A DNA stretch of 64,000 bases. Source: Saccharicrinis sp963666825 (lineage in GTDB: Bacteria > Bacteroidota > Bacteroidia > Bacteroidales > Marinilabiliaceae). A model generated the notes under the pieces. The model did no database searches. It was not told where the DNA came from and saw nothing but the letters and a program-made list of their open reading frames with translations. A program made the translations under genes and the position numbers. Below are positions 1-7,803 of the stretch, piece by piece (positions within the stretch are counted from its first letter, which is position 1; each line of letters begins with the position of its first letter). The stretch lies in NCBI GenBank assembly GCA_963666825.2, contig OY763044.2:2232001-2296000 (forward strand). The letters are read 5' to 3'.

Positions 1-283
1 CATATTCTCCGCTCTGCAAAACACCATTAAAATTACCATTTACAAAGTGCAATACAATTTCAGAATCGCCAACTTTCACCGAATGCAATAATTCCATTAA
101 ATCATTATCATTCTTCAATAATTCTAATGAGATGGACGGATTAAACTGCAAGGACATGTCATAAATCTCTACATTATGAGATGAAGTGATCCAATAAGTA
201 CCGCTAGTTAATATCTTTTTATAATCGCCTTTTTTAAATATTAAACCGATTTTACCTTCGTTTATTCTTACTTTTTTAATCAT
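1..283 (-). CDS. Slipin-family (SPFH/band-7) protein, 5' part only
   Basis: Only the first 94 codons lie in the window and the frame stays open to its left edge. The start is the ATG at 281-283 (MIKKVRINEGKIGLIFKKGD...). The N-terminus, with an IGLIFKKGDYKKILTSGTYW segment followed by an acidic/hydrophobic stretch ending NGNFNGVLQSGEY, matches the N-terminal part of Bacteroidota slipins, which precedes the SPFH domain. Slipins are membrane-associated scaffold proteins. In many bacteria they are encoded with the RNA ligase RtcB or other RNA-repair genes; that partner, if present, would lie outside the window. Upstream on the same strand is a tRNA-like RNA, then a divergent WYL regulator. The family call is fairly confident, the biological role inferred. 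Confidence 0.72.
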   Translation of the reverse strand, partial: MIKKVRINEGKIGLIFKKGDYKKILTSGTYWITSSHNVEIYDMSLQFNPSISLELLKNDNDLMELLHSVKVGDSEIVLHFVNGNFNGVLQSGEY

Positions 284-554
284 ATCTATAGTTTTTTAGT
301 TTTTAATTAATGGAAAGATGAAAAACAACACCATCTTTTGTCAACGGGAATAAGAGAATTAACATTTCAACATACTTAGTTAATTTGCATATGGTAATTA
401 TCATTTAATAATATCATTAACAGTTTAAGTAAATACTATCAGTATTATTTACAACCTACTCTCTGGTTTCCTTCAGATTGTTATTTACAGAAGTAAACAA
501 CCGGTTATTTGTCTTTCATCTTTCACTCTGTAAAATTGAAAATTGGATTTCAAA

Positions 555-660
555 TCAGGATTCGAACCTGAAGTCATTTGACTTTACCATTCCTATGATG
601 TTGCTCTACCCATTAAGCTATCCCATGTTTCAGGGAAGAGGATTCGAACCTCCAACACGC
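555..660 (-). ncRNA. tRNA-like (permuted, Y-RNA-like) RNA module upstream of slipin
   Basis: Read on the minus strand, the arms come in permuted order. A closing stem strand GUGUU is followed by a T-arm (637-653: GGAGG, loop UUCGAAU, CCUCU). Next is an acceptor-like strand UCCC (633-636), an 8-nt loop, then the partner GGGA (621-624). After that come UA at the tRNA 8-9 positions, a D-arm (603-618: GCUU, loop AAUGGGUA with the GG pair, GAGC) and AACAU (598-602), which pairs with GUGUU. The acceptor helix extends to about 6 bp with one bulged U and an AAA loop. A second T-arm with a perfect 5-bp stem and UUCGAAU loop lies at 555-571, beside a 6-bp hairpin at 571-584. No free CCA end and no normal anticodon arm exist, so this is not an ordinary tRNA gene. 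The layout resembles the tRNA-mimic module of bacterial Y RNAs. Transcript ends are unknown. Confidence 0.6.
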
Positions 661-872
661 ATCGATCGTATGAATCAGTGAAATAATAAGCAGGATATTG
701 AACTTTATCAAGCCAACACTATGAAGCCATACAGAAACTTACATCTCGTCTTAATTATTACCTTCTTCATTTCTTGATCTTCTGATTACAGAAGAAATAT
801 TTTTAATCACACAAAGTGAATCATATTCAAAGAACGTTTTGTCTTATTGACAATGCAAAGATTAAACATAAG

Positions 873-893
873 TGCGCAGTCTTTTTGCGTAGT
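873..893. promoter_or_regulatory. Direct repeat TGCGcAGT/TGCGtAGT in slipin-WYL intergenic region
   Basis: Two 8-bp copies (873-880 TGCGCAGT and 886-893 TGCGTAGT) lie 13 bp apart, 33 bp before the WYL gene start and upstream of the tRNA-like RNA on the other strand. The position suits an operator for the WYL regulator controlling both directions. The two copies are all that is seen; the role is inference. Confidence 0.3.
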
Positions 894-925
894 AAATATT
901 TTTTTCTATTTTTCTCAAAAAAATT

Positions 926-1939
926 ATGCCCATTAACAGAAATGCCTTAATCAGATACACTACTATAGATAAATGTTTACGTAATCGCTTTCGAAAATGG
1001 ACCTTAGAAGACTTAATTGATGCCTGTTCAGATGCACTCTATGAATATGAAGGTATAGATAAAGGTGTAAGTAAACGCACCCTTCAAATGGACATTCAAA
1101 TGATGAGAAGCGAGAAACTAGGATATAATGCGCCGATTATCGTTACCGATCGAAAATTCTACACCTATGAAGATCCCGAATATTCAATTACCCAGTTGCC
1201 ATTATCAGATCTGGATTTAAAGAAATTAGATGATGCCGTTGAGATATTAAAACAGTTTCAGGGCTTTAGTCATTTTAAGGAAATGTCAGGATTAATTCAA
1301 AAACTTGAGAACAAGATTCAGACTCAGAACTATAAATCACGCCCAATCATTCATATTGAACGTAACGAAGATTTAAAAGGTCTGGAGCATTTAAATGGAT
1401 TATATCAGGCCATTTCAAAAAAACACGTTTTAAAAATAGAATATCAATCCTTTAAAGCACGTCAATCCTCACCTATCTATTTTCATCCATATTTATTAAA
1501 GGAGTTCAATAATCGCTGGTTCCTAATCGGTAAAAAGAATAAAGGCAAGGTTATAATGACTTTAGCATTAGATAGAATACAGTCATTTACAGCAATGGAA
1601 AACAAAAAGTTTGTTGATGATCCTGATTTCTCACCTGAAACTTTTTTTGAAAATGTAATAGGTGTTACTGTTAACACAGGACTTTTACCTAGAACTATTA
1701 CACTTTTTATTGATAATACTAATGCACCTTATGTTTTAACCAAACCTTTACATTGGTCGCAGGAAATTCTAGAGAAAAAGGAAGATGGTATTATCATTTC
1801 GATAAAAGTCATTCCTAATTTTGAATTGGAAAGATTAATCCTAGGATTTGGACCTTCGATGGAAGTATTATCACCTCCATCGCTGCGTAAAAAGATTAGT
1901 GAGCTTATATCAATAAATAACCAGAAGTATAATATCTAA
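926..1939 (+). CDS. WYL-domain transcriptional regulator
   Basis: This 337-aa protein has an N-terminal DNA-binding region (about residues 5-70, with RKWTLEDLIDACSDAL and a recognition-helix-like VSKRTLQMDI). The C-terminal WYL domain spans about residues 145-235; its usual W-Y-L core appears as RWFLIGK, preceded by YFHPYLLKEFNN. A C-terminal extension of about 90 residues follows, as in the common HTH-WYL-WCX layout. WYL domains bind nucleic acid or nucleotide ligands and regulate phage-defence, DNA-damage and RNA-repair genes. The gene is divergent from the tRNA-like RNA/slipin unit, so it probably controls that unit. No Shine-Dalgarno is seen; the ATG at 926 follows an A/T-rich leader. The Tyr-to-Phe change in the WYL triplet is conservative. 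Confidence 0.85.
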   Translation: MPINRNALIRYTTIDKCLRNRFRKWTLEDLIDACSDALYEYEGIDKGVSKRTLQMDIQMMRSEKLGYNAPIIVTDRKFYTYEDPEYSITQLPLSDLDLKKLDDAVEILKQFQGFSHFKEMSGLIQKLENKIQTQNYKSRPIIHIERNEDLKGLEHLNGLYQAISKKHVLKIEYQSFKARQSSPIYFHPYLLKEFNNRWFLIGKKNKGKVIMTLALDRIQSFTAMENKKFVDDPDFSPETFFENVIGVTVNTGLLPRTITLFIDNTNAPYVLTKPLHWSQEILEKKEDGIIISIKVIPNFELERLILGFGPSMEVLSPPSLRKKISELISINNQKYNI

Positions 1940-1941
1940 AA

Positions 1942-2667
1942 TTAAATGCCGATTATATATCCATCACCACTCACTTTATCATACACGTCTTTGCTAAACA
2001 TAAAAAGTTTAGCCGGTTTTTTTGAAACTCCTTTTCGTTTCTCATCTAATGGAACAATATAACTTTTACTTAAAGCCTTCTTTCTAAAATTACGATTATC
2101 AATTTCAATATCTAGTATTACCTCAAATGCGGTTTGTAAATCATTAAGCGTAAACTTATCTGGTAGTAAATCAAATATAATGGTTTCTGTCATAACCTTT
2201 TGCTTCACATCCTCATAGGCATCTTTAATCAATTGTAAATGATCAAATCCCAGATGCGGCAATGTTCTTACAGGAAACCATTTTAAGTTTTCCTGTTTCA
2301 GATTTACCATTTCCATTGGCAATAAAAAATAGAATGCTACGGTCAGAGTCCTTGGATTTCCACCACGACTCCTTGTCCAAAGTAAATCTTTATCACTTTG
2401 AAGACGATTTGGATTTCCATAAGTACGAAATTGTTTTTTATAGATATTCTCCAATCCTGTTATTTCTTTGAAAAAACGATCTGCAGAATCTTCTAATGTT
2501 TCACTTTTAAAGATATGATGGCCTGTTACAACCCAATCGTCAATTGTAGGATAATCCTCATGATAAAGATTTAAAGTTCTATTACTTAACAATATGTGAA
2601 GACCTTCAGAATTTAATCCAAATATTACACAATCAACTGAAACATTATCTATTTTCCTAAAATCCAT
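1942..2667 (-). CDS. Nudix-type (NrtR/AraR-like) transcriptional repressor
   Basis: The 241-aa protein has an N-terminal Nudix fold (about residues 8-140) and a C-terminal winged-helix region (about 150-235, with FTLNDLQTAFEVILD and NFRKKALSKSYIV). The Nudix box is degenerate. Around residues 50-73 (GHHIFKSETLEDSADRFFKE) the R and one E remain, but the REUXEE core reads RFFKEI. It is therefore probably a ligand sensor rather than a hydrolase. In Bacteroides, members of this family such as AraR control sugar catabolism. Here the neighbours are polyol dehydrogenases, a sugar kinase and an ABC importer. The gene has its own promoter (TTG-N21-TACATTTG, 2700-2731), and a 19-bp palindrome covers the start of its transcript. 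Autoregulation is therefore likely. The stop is 3 bp from the convergent WYL gene. Confidence 0.8.
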   Translation of the reverse strand: MDFRKIDNVSVDCVIFGLNSEGLHILLSNRTLNLYHEDYPTIDDWVVTGHHIFKSETLEDSADRFFKEITGLENIYKKQFRTYGNPNRLQSDKDLLWTRSRGGNPRTLTVAFYFLLPMEMVNLKQENLKWFPVRTLPHLGFDHLQLIKDAYEDVKQKVMTETIIFDLLPDKFTLNDLQTAFEVILDIEIDNRNFRKKALSKSYIVPLDEKRKGVSKKPAKLFMFSKDVYDKVSGDGYIIGI

Positions 2668-2672
2668 AATTC

Positions 2673-2691
2673 AAACGTTAATTATACGTTT
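2673..2691. promoter_or_regulatory. Operator 1 (CGTA-N5-TACG type), repressor autoregulatory site
   Basis: AAACGTTAATTATACGTTT is palindromic with one mismatch. It lies between the repressor's -7 element and its ATG (core 2676-2688), about 11 bp downstream of TACATTTG. It matches the site at 11297-11315 in both length and flanks. Confidence 0.65.
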
Positions 2692-2699
2692 TGTTTAAA

Positions 2700-2731
2700 C
2701 AAATGTAATAATATGACAATAAAATTCCCAA
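2700..2731 (-). promoter_or_regulatory. Promoter of the Nudix repressor gene
   Basis: On the minus strand, a TTG at 2729-2731, 21 nt and TACATTTG (2700-2707) give the Bacteroidota -33/-7 pair. The operator at 2673-2691 would overlap the transcription start. Confidence 0.6.
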
Positions 2732-2756
2732 TATACATACTTTTCATTTTTTTCCT

Positions 2757-2785
2757 TACTTTTACAATCATACGTAAATACTACG
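2757..2785 (+). promoter_or_regulatory. -7-like element plus operator 2 upstream of the first mannitol dehydrogenase
   Basis: TACTTTTA (2757-2764, 7 of 8 to TAnnTTTG) is followed 8 bp later by CGTAAATACTACG (2773-2785), a perfect CGTA-N5-TACG palindrome. The order and spacing match the other two promoter-operator pairs in this region. No good -33 TTG is seen, so promoter strength is uncertain. Confidence 0.55.
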
Positions 2786-2803
2786 CTTTAACATCATAAT
2801 TCT

Positions 2804-4288
2804 ATGCATAAATCATTTTATTTAAACCAGAGAAACTTAAAAATGATGCCTTTAGAGGTTTCTGTACCAAAATACAATAGAGACAATATTAAAACCAGTA
2901 TTGCTCACATAGGTATAGGTAATTTCCATCGTTCACATCAGGCATATTATACGCATGAATTAATGGATAAATACAATCAACTAAATTGCGGTATTTGCGG
3001 TATAGATATCTTAGAATCAGACAGAAAGATTTACAATATATTAAAGGATCAGGATGGATTATATTCACTGGTTACCAAACATCCCACCGGAATAGATAAA
3101 GTAAAGATCATTGGTTCTATTGTAGAATATTTCTTTGCTCCTGAAAATCCTCTTGCCGCTATTGAAAAGTTAGCTAATCCTGAGATACATGTTATCTCTT
3201 TAACAATTGCTGAAGATGGATATCATCTGGATGAAATAACCGGAGAGTTTGATATCAATAATACTATTATAGAAGAAGATAGTAAAAATCCATTTGCCCC
3301 AACAACTGTTTTTGGGTATCTGACACAAGCATTTCTTTTACGAAAGAAAAGAAACATTAACGGCTGTACCATATTATCATGCGACAACATACAATCGAAT
3401 GGTGACACCATAAAAAATTCACTTTATAATTACATAAAAAAGGTAATTCCTGATTTATTACCATGGGTGGAAGAAAATGTTACTTTTCCGAATACTATGG
3501 TTGACAGAATAACAACAGAAACAGTTACAAAAGATATAGAACGATTAAAACAATATTTTCAGTTAGATGACCAATGGCCGGTGGTATGTGCTCCATTTGT
3601 ACAATGGGTAATAGAGGATAAATTTGCCAATAAGCGACCAGAGTGGGAAAAAGTTGGTGCTCAATTTGTGGAAAATATAGAATCATACGAACAAATGAAG
3701 CTTCGTTTATTTAATGCAGGCCACTCCATTCTTGGAATAATAGGAACTCTTCTAGGTTACAAATATGTTGGTGAGGCAGCAAACGATGAGCATATTATAA
3801 AATTCATAAATGATTATTTACACCTGGAAGCAAAACCTGTTTTAAAAAGTACTGATGAGGCAAACATCAACCAATATATCGATAAACTAATTGCTCGATA
3901 CCAAAACACAAATATAAAGGATAGTTTATCAAGGATTTGTAAAGAAAGTTCATCAAAAATACCTTTGTTTGTACTCCCTACCATTTATGATCAATTAAAC
4001 CAAAGTAAAAATATAAAAAGAGCATCTTTTTTAATTGCGGCATGGTGTAAATATAACGATGGTGTAGATATCAACGGGAACTATTACCAAATCAACGATA
4101 CATTGAGTAATATTTTAATACGTACAGCAGCACTATCTCACGAATCTCCAATTCGCTTTTTAGAGATAGAACCCGTTTTTAAGCAATTAATTGACGATCC
4201 TTCTTTTGTTGAATGTTACCTTAAATCCTATGACAAACTTAAAAACTGCACTATTATAGATTGTCTTAAAGAAATAAATCAAATCTAA
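2804..4288 (+). CDS. Mannitol dehydrogenase family protein (polyol 2-dehydrogenase), copy 1
   Basis: This 494-aa long-chain polyol dehydrogenase has the usual family size. The N-terminal NAD(P)-binding signature reads IGIGNFHRSHQAYY (about residues 36-49). The catalytic triad of the family, K-x4-N-x2-H in KLRLFNAGH, falls at Lys299, Asn304 and His307. It should oxidise a hexitol or pentitol (mannitol to fructose, or a relative) in the cytoplasm. Fructuronate or tagaturonate reduction is less likely given the adjacent fructokinase-like kinase. It is transcribed away from the Nudix repressor and has its own operator. A diverged paralogue (5250-6737) sits in the facing operon, so the two may handle different polyols. 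Substrate specificity cannot be read from the sequence. Confidence 0.85.
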   Translation: MHKSFYLNQRNLKMMPLEVSVPKYNRDNIKTSIAHIGIGNFHRSHQAYYTHELMDKYNQLNCGICGIDILESDRKIYNILKDQDGLYSLVTKHPTGIDKVKIIGSIVEYFFAPENPLAAIEKLANPEIHVISLTIAEDGYHLDEITGEFDINNTIIEEDSKNPFAPTTVFGYLTQAFLLRKKRNINGCTILSCDNIQSNGDTIKNSLYNYIKKVIPDLLPWVEENVTFPNTMVDRITTETVTKDIERLKQYFQLDDQWPVVCAPFVQWVIEDKFANKRPEWEKVGAQFVENIESYEQMKLRLFNAGHSILGIIGTLLGYKYVGEAANDEHIIKFINDYLHLEAKPVLKSTDEANINQYIDKLIARYQNTNIKDSLSRICKESSSKIPLFVLPTIYDQLNQSKNIKRASFLIAAWCKYNDGVDINGNYYQINDTLSNILIRTAALSHESPIRFLEIEPVFKQLIDDPSFVECYLKSYDKLKNCTIIDCLKEINQI

Positions 4289-4310
4289 AGCAATAGTTAT
4301 CTTAAAAAAA

Positions 4311-4342
4311 ACCTGTCTGCTTTAAAATAAAACATGACAGGT
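4311..4342. terminator. Bidirectional terminator between convergent polyol genes
   Basis: ACCTGTC (4311-4317) pairs with GACAGGT (4336-4342). A run of eight A on the plus strand at 4303-4310 gives a U-tract for leftward transcription of the kinase operon. The plus-strand tail is weaker. Confidence 0.6.
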
Positions 4343-4371
4343 TAAACAAAATGTAAATAACAAACTATTGA

Positions 4372-5253
4372 TTAGGTATTCATAAATTCATAAATTTCTT
4401 CATTAGTAATTACCGGATTTGCACCTCGATGTGATGCAACCAAAGCACCAACTGCACAAGCAAAATCAATGGCATCCTGAGGGTTGACACCTTCCATTAA
4501 TTTACTGATTACAGATGCAAGAAACGAGTCACCAGAGCCAACGGTATCTGCTACAATAATCTTGAATCCATTATTATAATAGAATTCACCATTATAATAA
4601 AGTACAGCTCCTTTTTCTCCCAGCGTTACACAAATATGTTTTGTATTTGTATTTTCAGCTATTAAACTAATGCTGGCTTCAAGATCCAAATCCTCTGCAC
4701 TATAATATTTATATATTTCTTCTAATTCCTCATCGTTAAACTTAATAAAGTCTGCCTTATCCATAAAAGTCATAAGCAGGTTTTTAGAATAATGAGGCGG
4801 ACGCAAATTCACATCAAAAATCTTATATTTTGCTACATCCATTAACTCTATCAATGCATTCTTTGAACGTTGATCCCGTGCCACTAAACTACCAAAAAGA
4901 AAAGCATCAGAAGAACTGACCAGATCAATAGTTTTTTGATCACTTCGAATGGCATCCCAAGCGCATGGATATTTAATTTCATAAGTAGCAGAGCCTTTTT
5001 CATCTAATTGAACCAAGACTTCACTGGTACTAAGCTCTTTTGTTGTTTGAATATAGGATAAATCAATTCCTGTTTTCTTTATTTCCGACTTCAGTTCATC
5101 GCCTAAATCATCCTCACCGATACTGCTAATTACAAAAGATTCATTACCAAAAGCCTTCAACCTTAAAGCTACATTTAAAGGAGCTCCACCCACTTTTTTA
5201 CCGGTTGGCAAAACATCCCATAAAACCTCTCCAAAACAAACTACTTTTTTCAT
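4372..5253 (-). CDS. PfkB-family carbohydrate kinase (fructokinase-like)
   Basis: This 293-aa ribokinase/PfkB fold starts MKKVVCFGEVLWDVLPTGKK, with GGAPLNVALRLKAFG (about residues 22-36) as the sugar-binding PfkB signature 1. The C-terminal signature DTVGSGDSFLAS holds the catalytic Asp and the anion hole. It probably phosphorylates the ketose produced by the dehydrogenases, e.g. fructose to fructose 6-phosphate. It is the last gene of the six-gene ABC/dehydrogenase operon and overlaps the preceding dehydrogenase by 4 bp (ATGA), which indicates translational coupling. A substrate other than fructose, such as tagatose or xylulose, is possible. Confidence 0.82.
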   Translation of the reverse strand: MKKVVCFGEVLWDVLPTGKKVGGAPLNVALRLKAFGNESFVISSIGEDDLGDELKSEIKKTGIDLSYIQTTKELSTSEVLVQLDEKGSATYEIKYPCAWDAIRSDQKTIDLVSSSDAFLFGSLVARDQRSKNALIELMDVAKYKIFDVNLRPPHYSKNLLMTFMDKADFIKFNDEELEEIYKYYSAEDLDLEASISLIAENTNTKHICVTLGEKGAVLYYNGEFYYNNGFKIIVADTVGSGDSFLASVISKLMEGVNPQDAIDFACAVGALVASHRGANPVITNEEIYEFMNT

Positions 5254-6737
5254 GACACTTTATCTTTTGCATTTATAGCGCACACACATTCTTTAATACT
5301 AAATTCATTTAATGCCTCCAATGCACTTAAATAAGATTTTACAAAAACATCGTTATTCACCAAACTACCAAAGATGGATTCCAACCTTAAAAAAGCAAGA
5401 TTATCTTCTTGAGTTGCTAAAGCAGCTTTTTTCAATTCCTCGCTCATTGCATCTTCAATGATATACTCGTTTCCGTTTTCGTCTTTCCCTTCATTGTATT
5501 TACACCATGCTGCTATAACAAATGCTGCATGCTCAATATTCCCTTCTCCTTTAAGCTGATTTACAATGGTGGGCAAAACAAACTTTGGCATCTTTGCTGA
5601 ACTTTGCAAACAAATCCTTGAAACCTGATCTTTAATATACTGATTTTGAAATCTTGCAATCAGGCTATCTTTATATGCATCCAAATCAATACCTTCAAGT
5701 CCAGAAAGAACAGGCGTAGCTTCAAGATCCATATAACTTCGAAGGAAGAACTTAAAATCTTCATCCCTGGCAGCCTCATCAATGGTTTGATAGCCATATC
5801 TTGCACCTAACATACCCAAAACTGAGTGTCCGGCATTAAGCAAGCATAATTTCATTTTTTCAAACGGAGAGACATCTTCAACAAACTGTACTCCCACCTC
5901 TTCGTATTGTGGTCGGCCATCTACAAAATCATCTTCAACTACCCATTGAATATAAGACTCACATACAACCGGCCATTGATCTTTAATCTCGAATTTACTC
6001 TCAACCGTTTCAATATCAACAGGAACAGTTGCCGGTGTAATTCTGTCCACCATACTATTCGGGAAAGAAATATTTTCATTCACCCAGTTATATAATGCTA
6101 CATCAACTTTAGAAATGAAAGCTCCAAGCATTTTTTTCGTTACTTCACCATTCCCTTGAATGTTATCGCAGGATTGAATAGTACACCCTTTTAATCCTCT
6201 TTCTTTCCTTAACAATAAAGCCTGAGTAAGAAATCCATATATTGTTTTAGGATCCTTAGGATTATTCATATCCCACTTTATATTTTCATTCTCAAAGTCA
6301 AACTCACCTGTTGCTTCGTTGATATTATAACCTCCTTCTGTAATTGTAAGAGATATTATTTTGGTTTCAGGATTTGCCATTTTTTCGATGACTGCATTTT
6401 TATTATCCGGAGCAAATATTACATCAACAATTGATCCGATTACACGTGCCTTTACAGATCCATCAAGTTCCTTTACCATTAATGTATACAAACCATCCTG
6501 GGCTTTTAATACATCACAAATCTTCTTGTCAAACTCCAACAACCCTACTCCACAAATTCCAAAGTCTGTAGAAATTCCACTTTGCAATAATTGATCAGTA
6601 TAATAAGCCTGGTGTGCTCTGTGAAAGCCTCCAATTCCCACATGAACAATACCTGATTTCACAGCTGATCGATCATAGGTTGGAATTTCAACTTTAGATC
6701 CAAAATATTTTAAGTTTTCATTATTTAAAGTCTTCAT
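5250..6737 (-). CDS. Mannitol dehydrogenase family protein (polyol 2-dehydrogenase), copy 2
   Basis: This 495-aa paralogue of the 2804-4288 gene is clearly diverged along its length. The nucleotide-binding signature reads VGIGGFHRAHQAYY (about residues 33-46). The catalytic Lys-Asn-His of KLCLLNAGH fall at about Lys296, Asn301 and His304. It is expected to oxidise mannitol or a similar polyol to a ketose in the cytoplasm, using NAD(P). It lies 76 bp after the ABC permease gene and overlaps the kinase by 4 bp, so import, oxidation and phosphorylation are encoded together. A half-site of the operator (GCGTA at about 6751) lies upstream, but no full palindrome does. Confidence 0.87.
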   Translation of the reverse strand: MKTLNNENLKYFGSKVEIPTYDRSAVKSGIVHVGIGGFHRAHQAYYTDQLLQSGISTDFGICGVGLLEFDKKICDVLKAQDGLYTLMVKELDGSVKARVIGSIVDVIFAPDNKNAVIEKMANPETKIISLTITEGGYNINEATGEFDFENENIKWDMNNPKDPKTIYGFLTQALLLRKERGLKGCTIQSCDNIQGNGEVTKKMLGAFISKVDVALYNWVNENISFPNSMVDRITPATVPVDIETVESKFEIKDQWPVVCESYIQWVVEDDFVDGRPQYEEVGVQFVEDVSPFEKMKLCLLNAGHSVLGMLGARYGYQTIDEAARDEDFKFFLRSYMDLEATPVLSGLEGIDLDAYKDSLIARFQNQYIKDQVSRICLQSSAKMPKFVLPTIVNQLKGEGNIEHAAFVIAAWCKYNEGKDENGNEYIIEDAMSEELKKAALATQEDNLAFLRLESIFGSLVNNDVFVKSYLSALEALNEFSIKECVCAINAKDKVS

Positions 6738-6813
6738 ATTCTTATTTTTTAAGCGTAATACATCTTTTAACTACTAGCGAGTCAAAGCTCTACTGGTAAA
6801 AACGATCCAATGA

Positions 6814-7770
6814 TTAGTTTTTATACTTATCCTCAAATCTTTGAAGAAGAACAGCAAATATGATAATCAGACCTTTAATAACTTGTTGTGGATAAGAAGG
6901 TACATTTAACAAGTTAAGTATATTACCTATTAATCCTAGAATTAAAACTCCCATTAGCGTATTAATAGCAGTACCCTTACCTCCTTTTAAACTAGCTCCA
7001 CCAATTACCACCGCAGCAATGGCATCCAACTCTAAACCTACACCAAAGTTAGGTGATCCAAGATTTGTACGCGAGGCAGCAATTATACCTGCAGCAGCAG
7101 CTAAACATCCAGATATTGAATAAACTAAGAACTTATATTTATTCACTTTAATACCTGATAAAATAGAAGCTTCCTCATTACTACCTATTGCTATCACTAA
7201 TCGCCCAAACACATTATATCTAAGCATTACATGAGCAACAGCTACAACAATTATAAATACGATAGCTACGTTAGGAATACCTAATAATGAACCATTACCA
7301 AAATCAGTCATCAATAAACCACCATTAGTCTGAAAAACTACAGGAGCACCTTTAGAATAGATAAATGACAATCCCCGTGCTATAGTCATTAATGCTAAAG
7401 TGGCAATAAACGGAGCCATTTTATGTTTGGTCACTAAAAATCCTGATATACTACCTATCGCAAATCCAATTGCCAGAGTTAAAACAATGGCGAGTGACAG
7501 CACAATAGAATTGGTTAACAAGGCAAATACAACTCCCATCAAAGCAACCATTGATCCCACTGATAAGTCAATACCTCCGGTTAAAATAACGATTAACATT
7601 CCAATACTTACAATACCAACACCCGAAACTTGCTTTAACAGGTTTGATAAGTTAATTGAAGAAAAGAACACGTCAGAGATTAATGACGAAAAGATAACAA
7701 GAATAGTAAATATAAAAATTGTATTATACTTAATTAAAAATTTGATGATATCATTAGCTTTAGTTTTCAT
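6814..7770 (-). CDS. Sugar/polyol ABC transporter permease (RbsC-like)
   Basis: The 318-aa integral membrane protein has about 8-10 hydrophobic segments typical of the ribose/xylose/AI-2 permease family. It contains the family glycine-rich VILTGGIDLSVGSMVALMGV region (residues about 60-80) and GLELDAIAAVVIGGASLKGG near residue 245, a hallmark of RbsC-like permeases. It should form the inner-membrane channel with the ATPase encoded 33 bp upstream. In a dehydrogenase-kinase operon the cargo is probably a polyol rather than ribose. No separate promoter is visible. Confidence 0.9.
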   Translation of the reverse strand: MKTKANDIIKFLIKYNTIFIFTILVIFSSLISDVFFSSINLSNLLKQVSGVGIVSIGMLIVILTGGIDLSVGSMVALMGVVFALLTNSIVLSLAIVLTLAIGFAIGSISGFLVTKHKMAPFIATLALMTIARGLSFIYSKGAPVVFQTNGGLLMTDFGNGSLLGIPNVAIVFIIVVAVAHVMLRYNVFGRLVIAIGSNEEASILSGIKVNKYKFLVYSISGCLAAAAGIIAASRTNLGSPNFGVGLELDAIAAVVIGGASLKGGKGTAINTLMGVLILGLIGNILNLLNVPSYPQQVIKGLIIIFAVLLQRFEDKYKN

Positions 7771-7803
7771 TTGTCTAAATTTTAATTTGTTGTTTCAAAA
7801 AGA

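Noticed and set aside
555..640. An ordinary tRNA gene on the minus strand (D-arm plus second T-arm)
   Set aside because: The 5' strand GGGATAG does not pair with the sequence after the second T-arm beyond four bases, and no anticodon arm of normal size fits between the D- and T-arms.
478..681. 67-aa plus-strand reading frame in the slipin-WYL gap
   Set aside because: It is antisense to the tRNA-like arms and has no coding character; its similarity to anything comes from the T-arm sequences.
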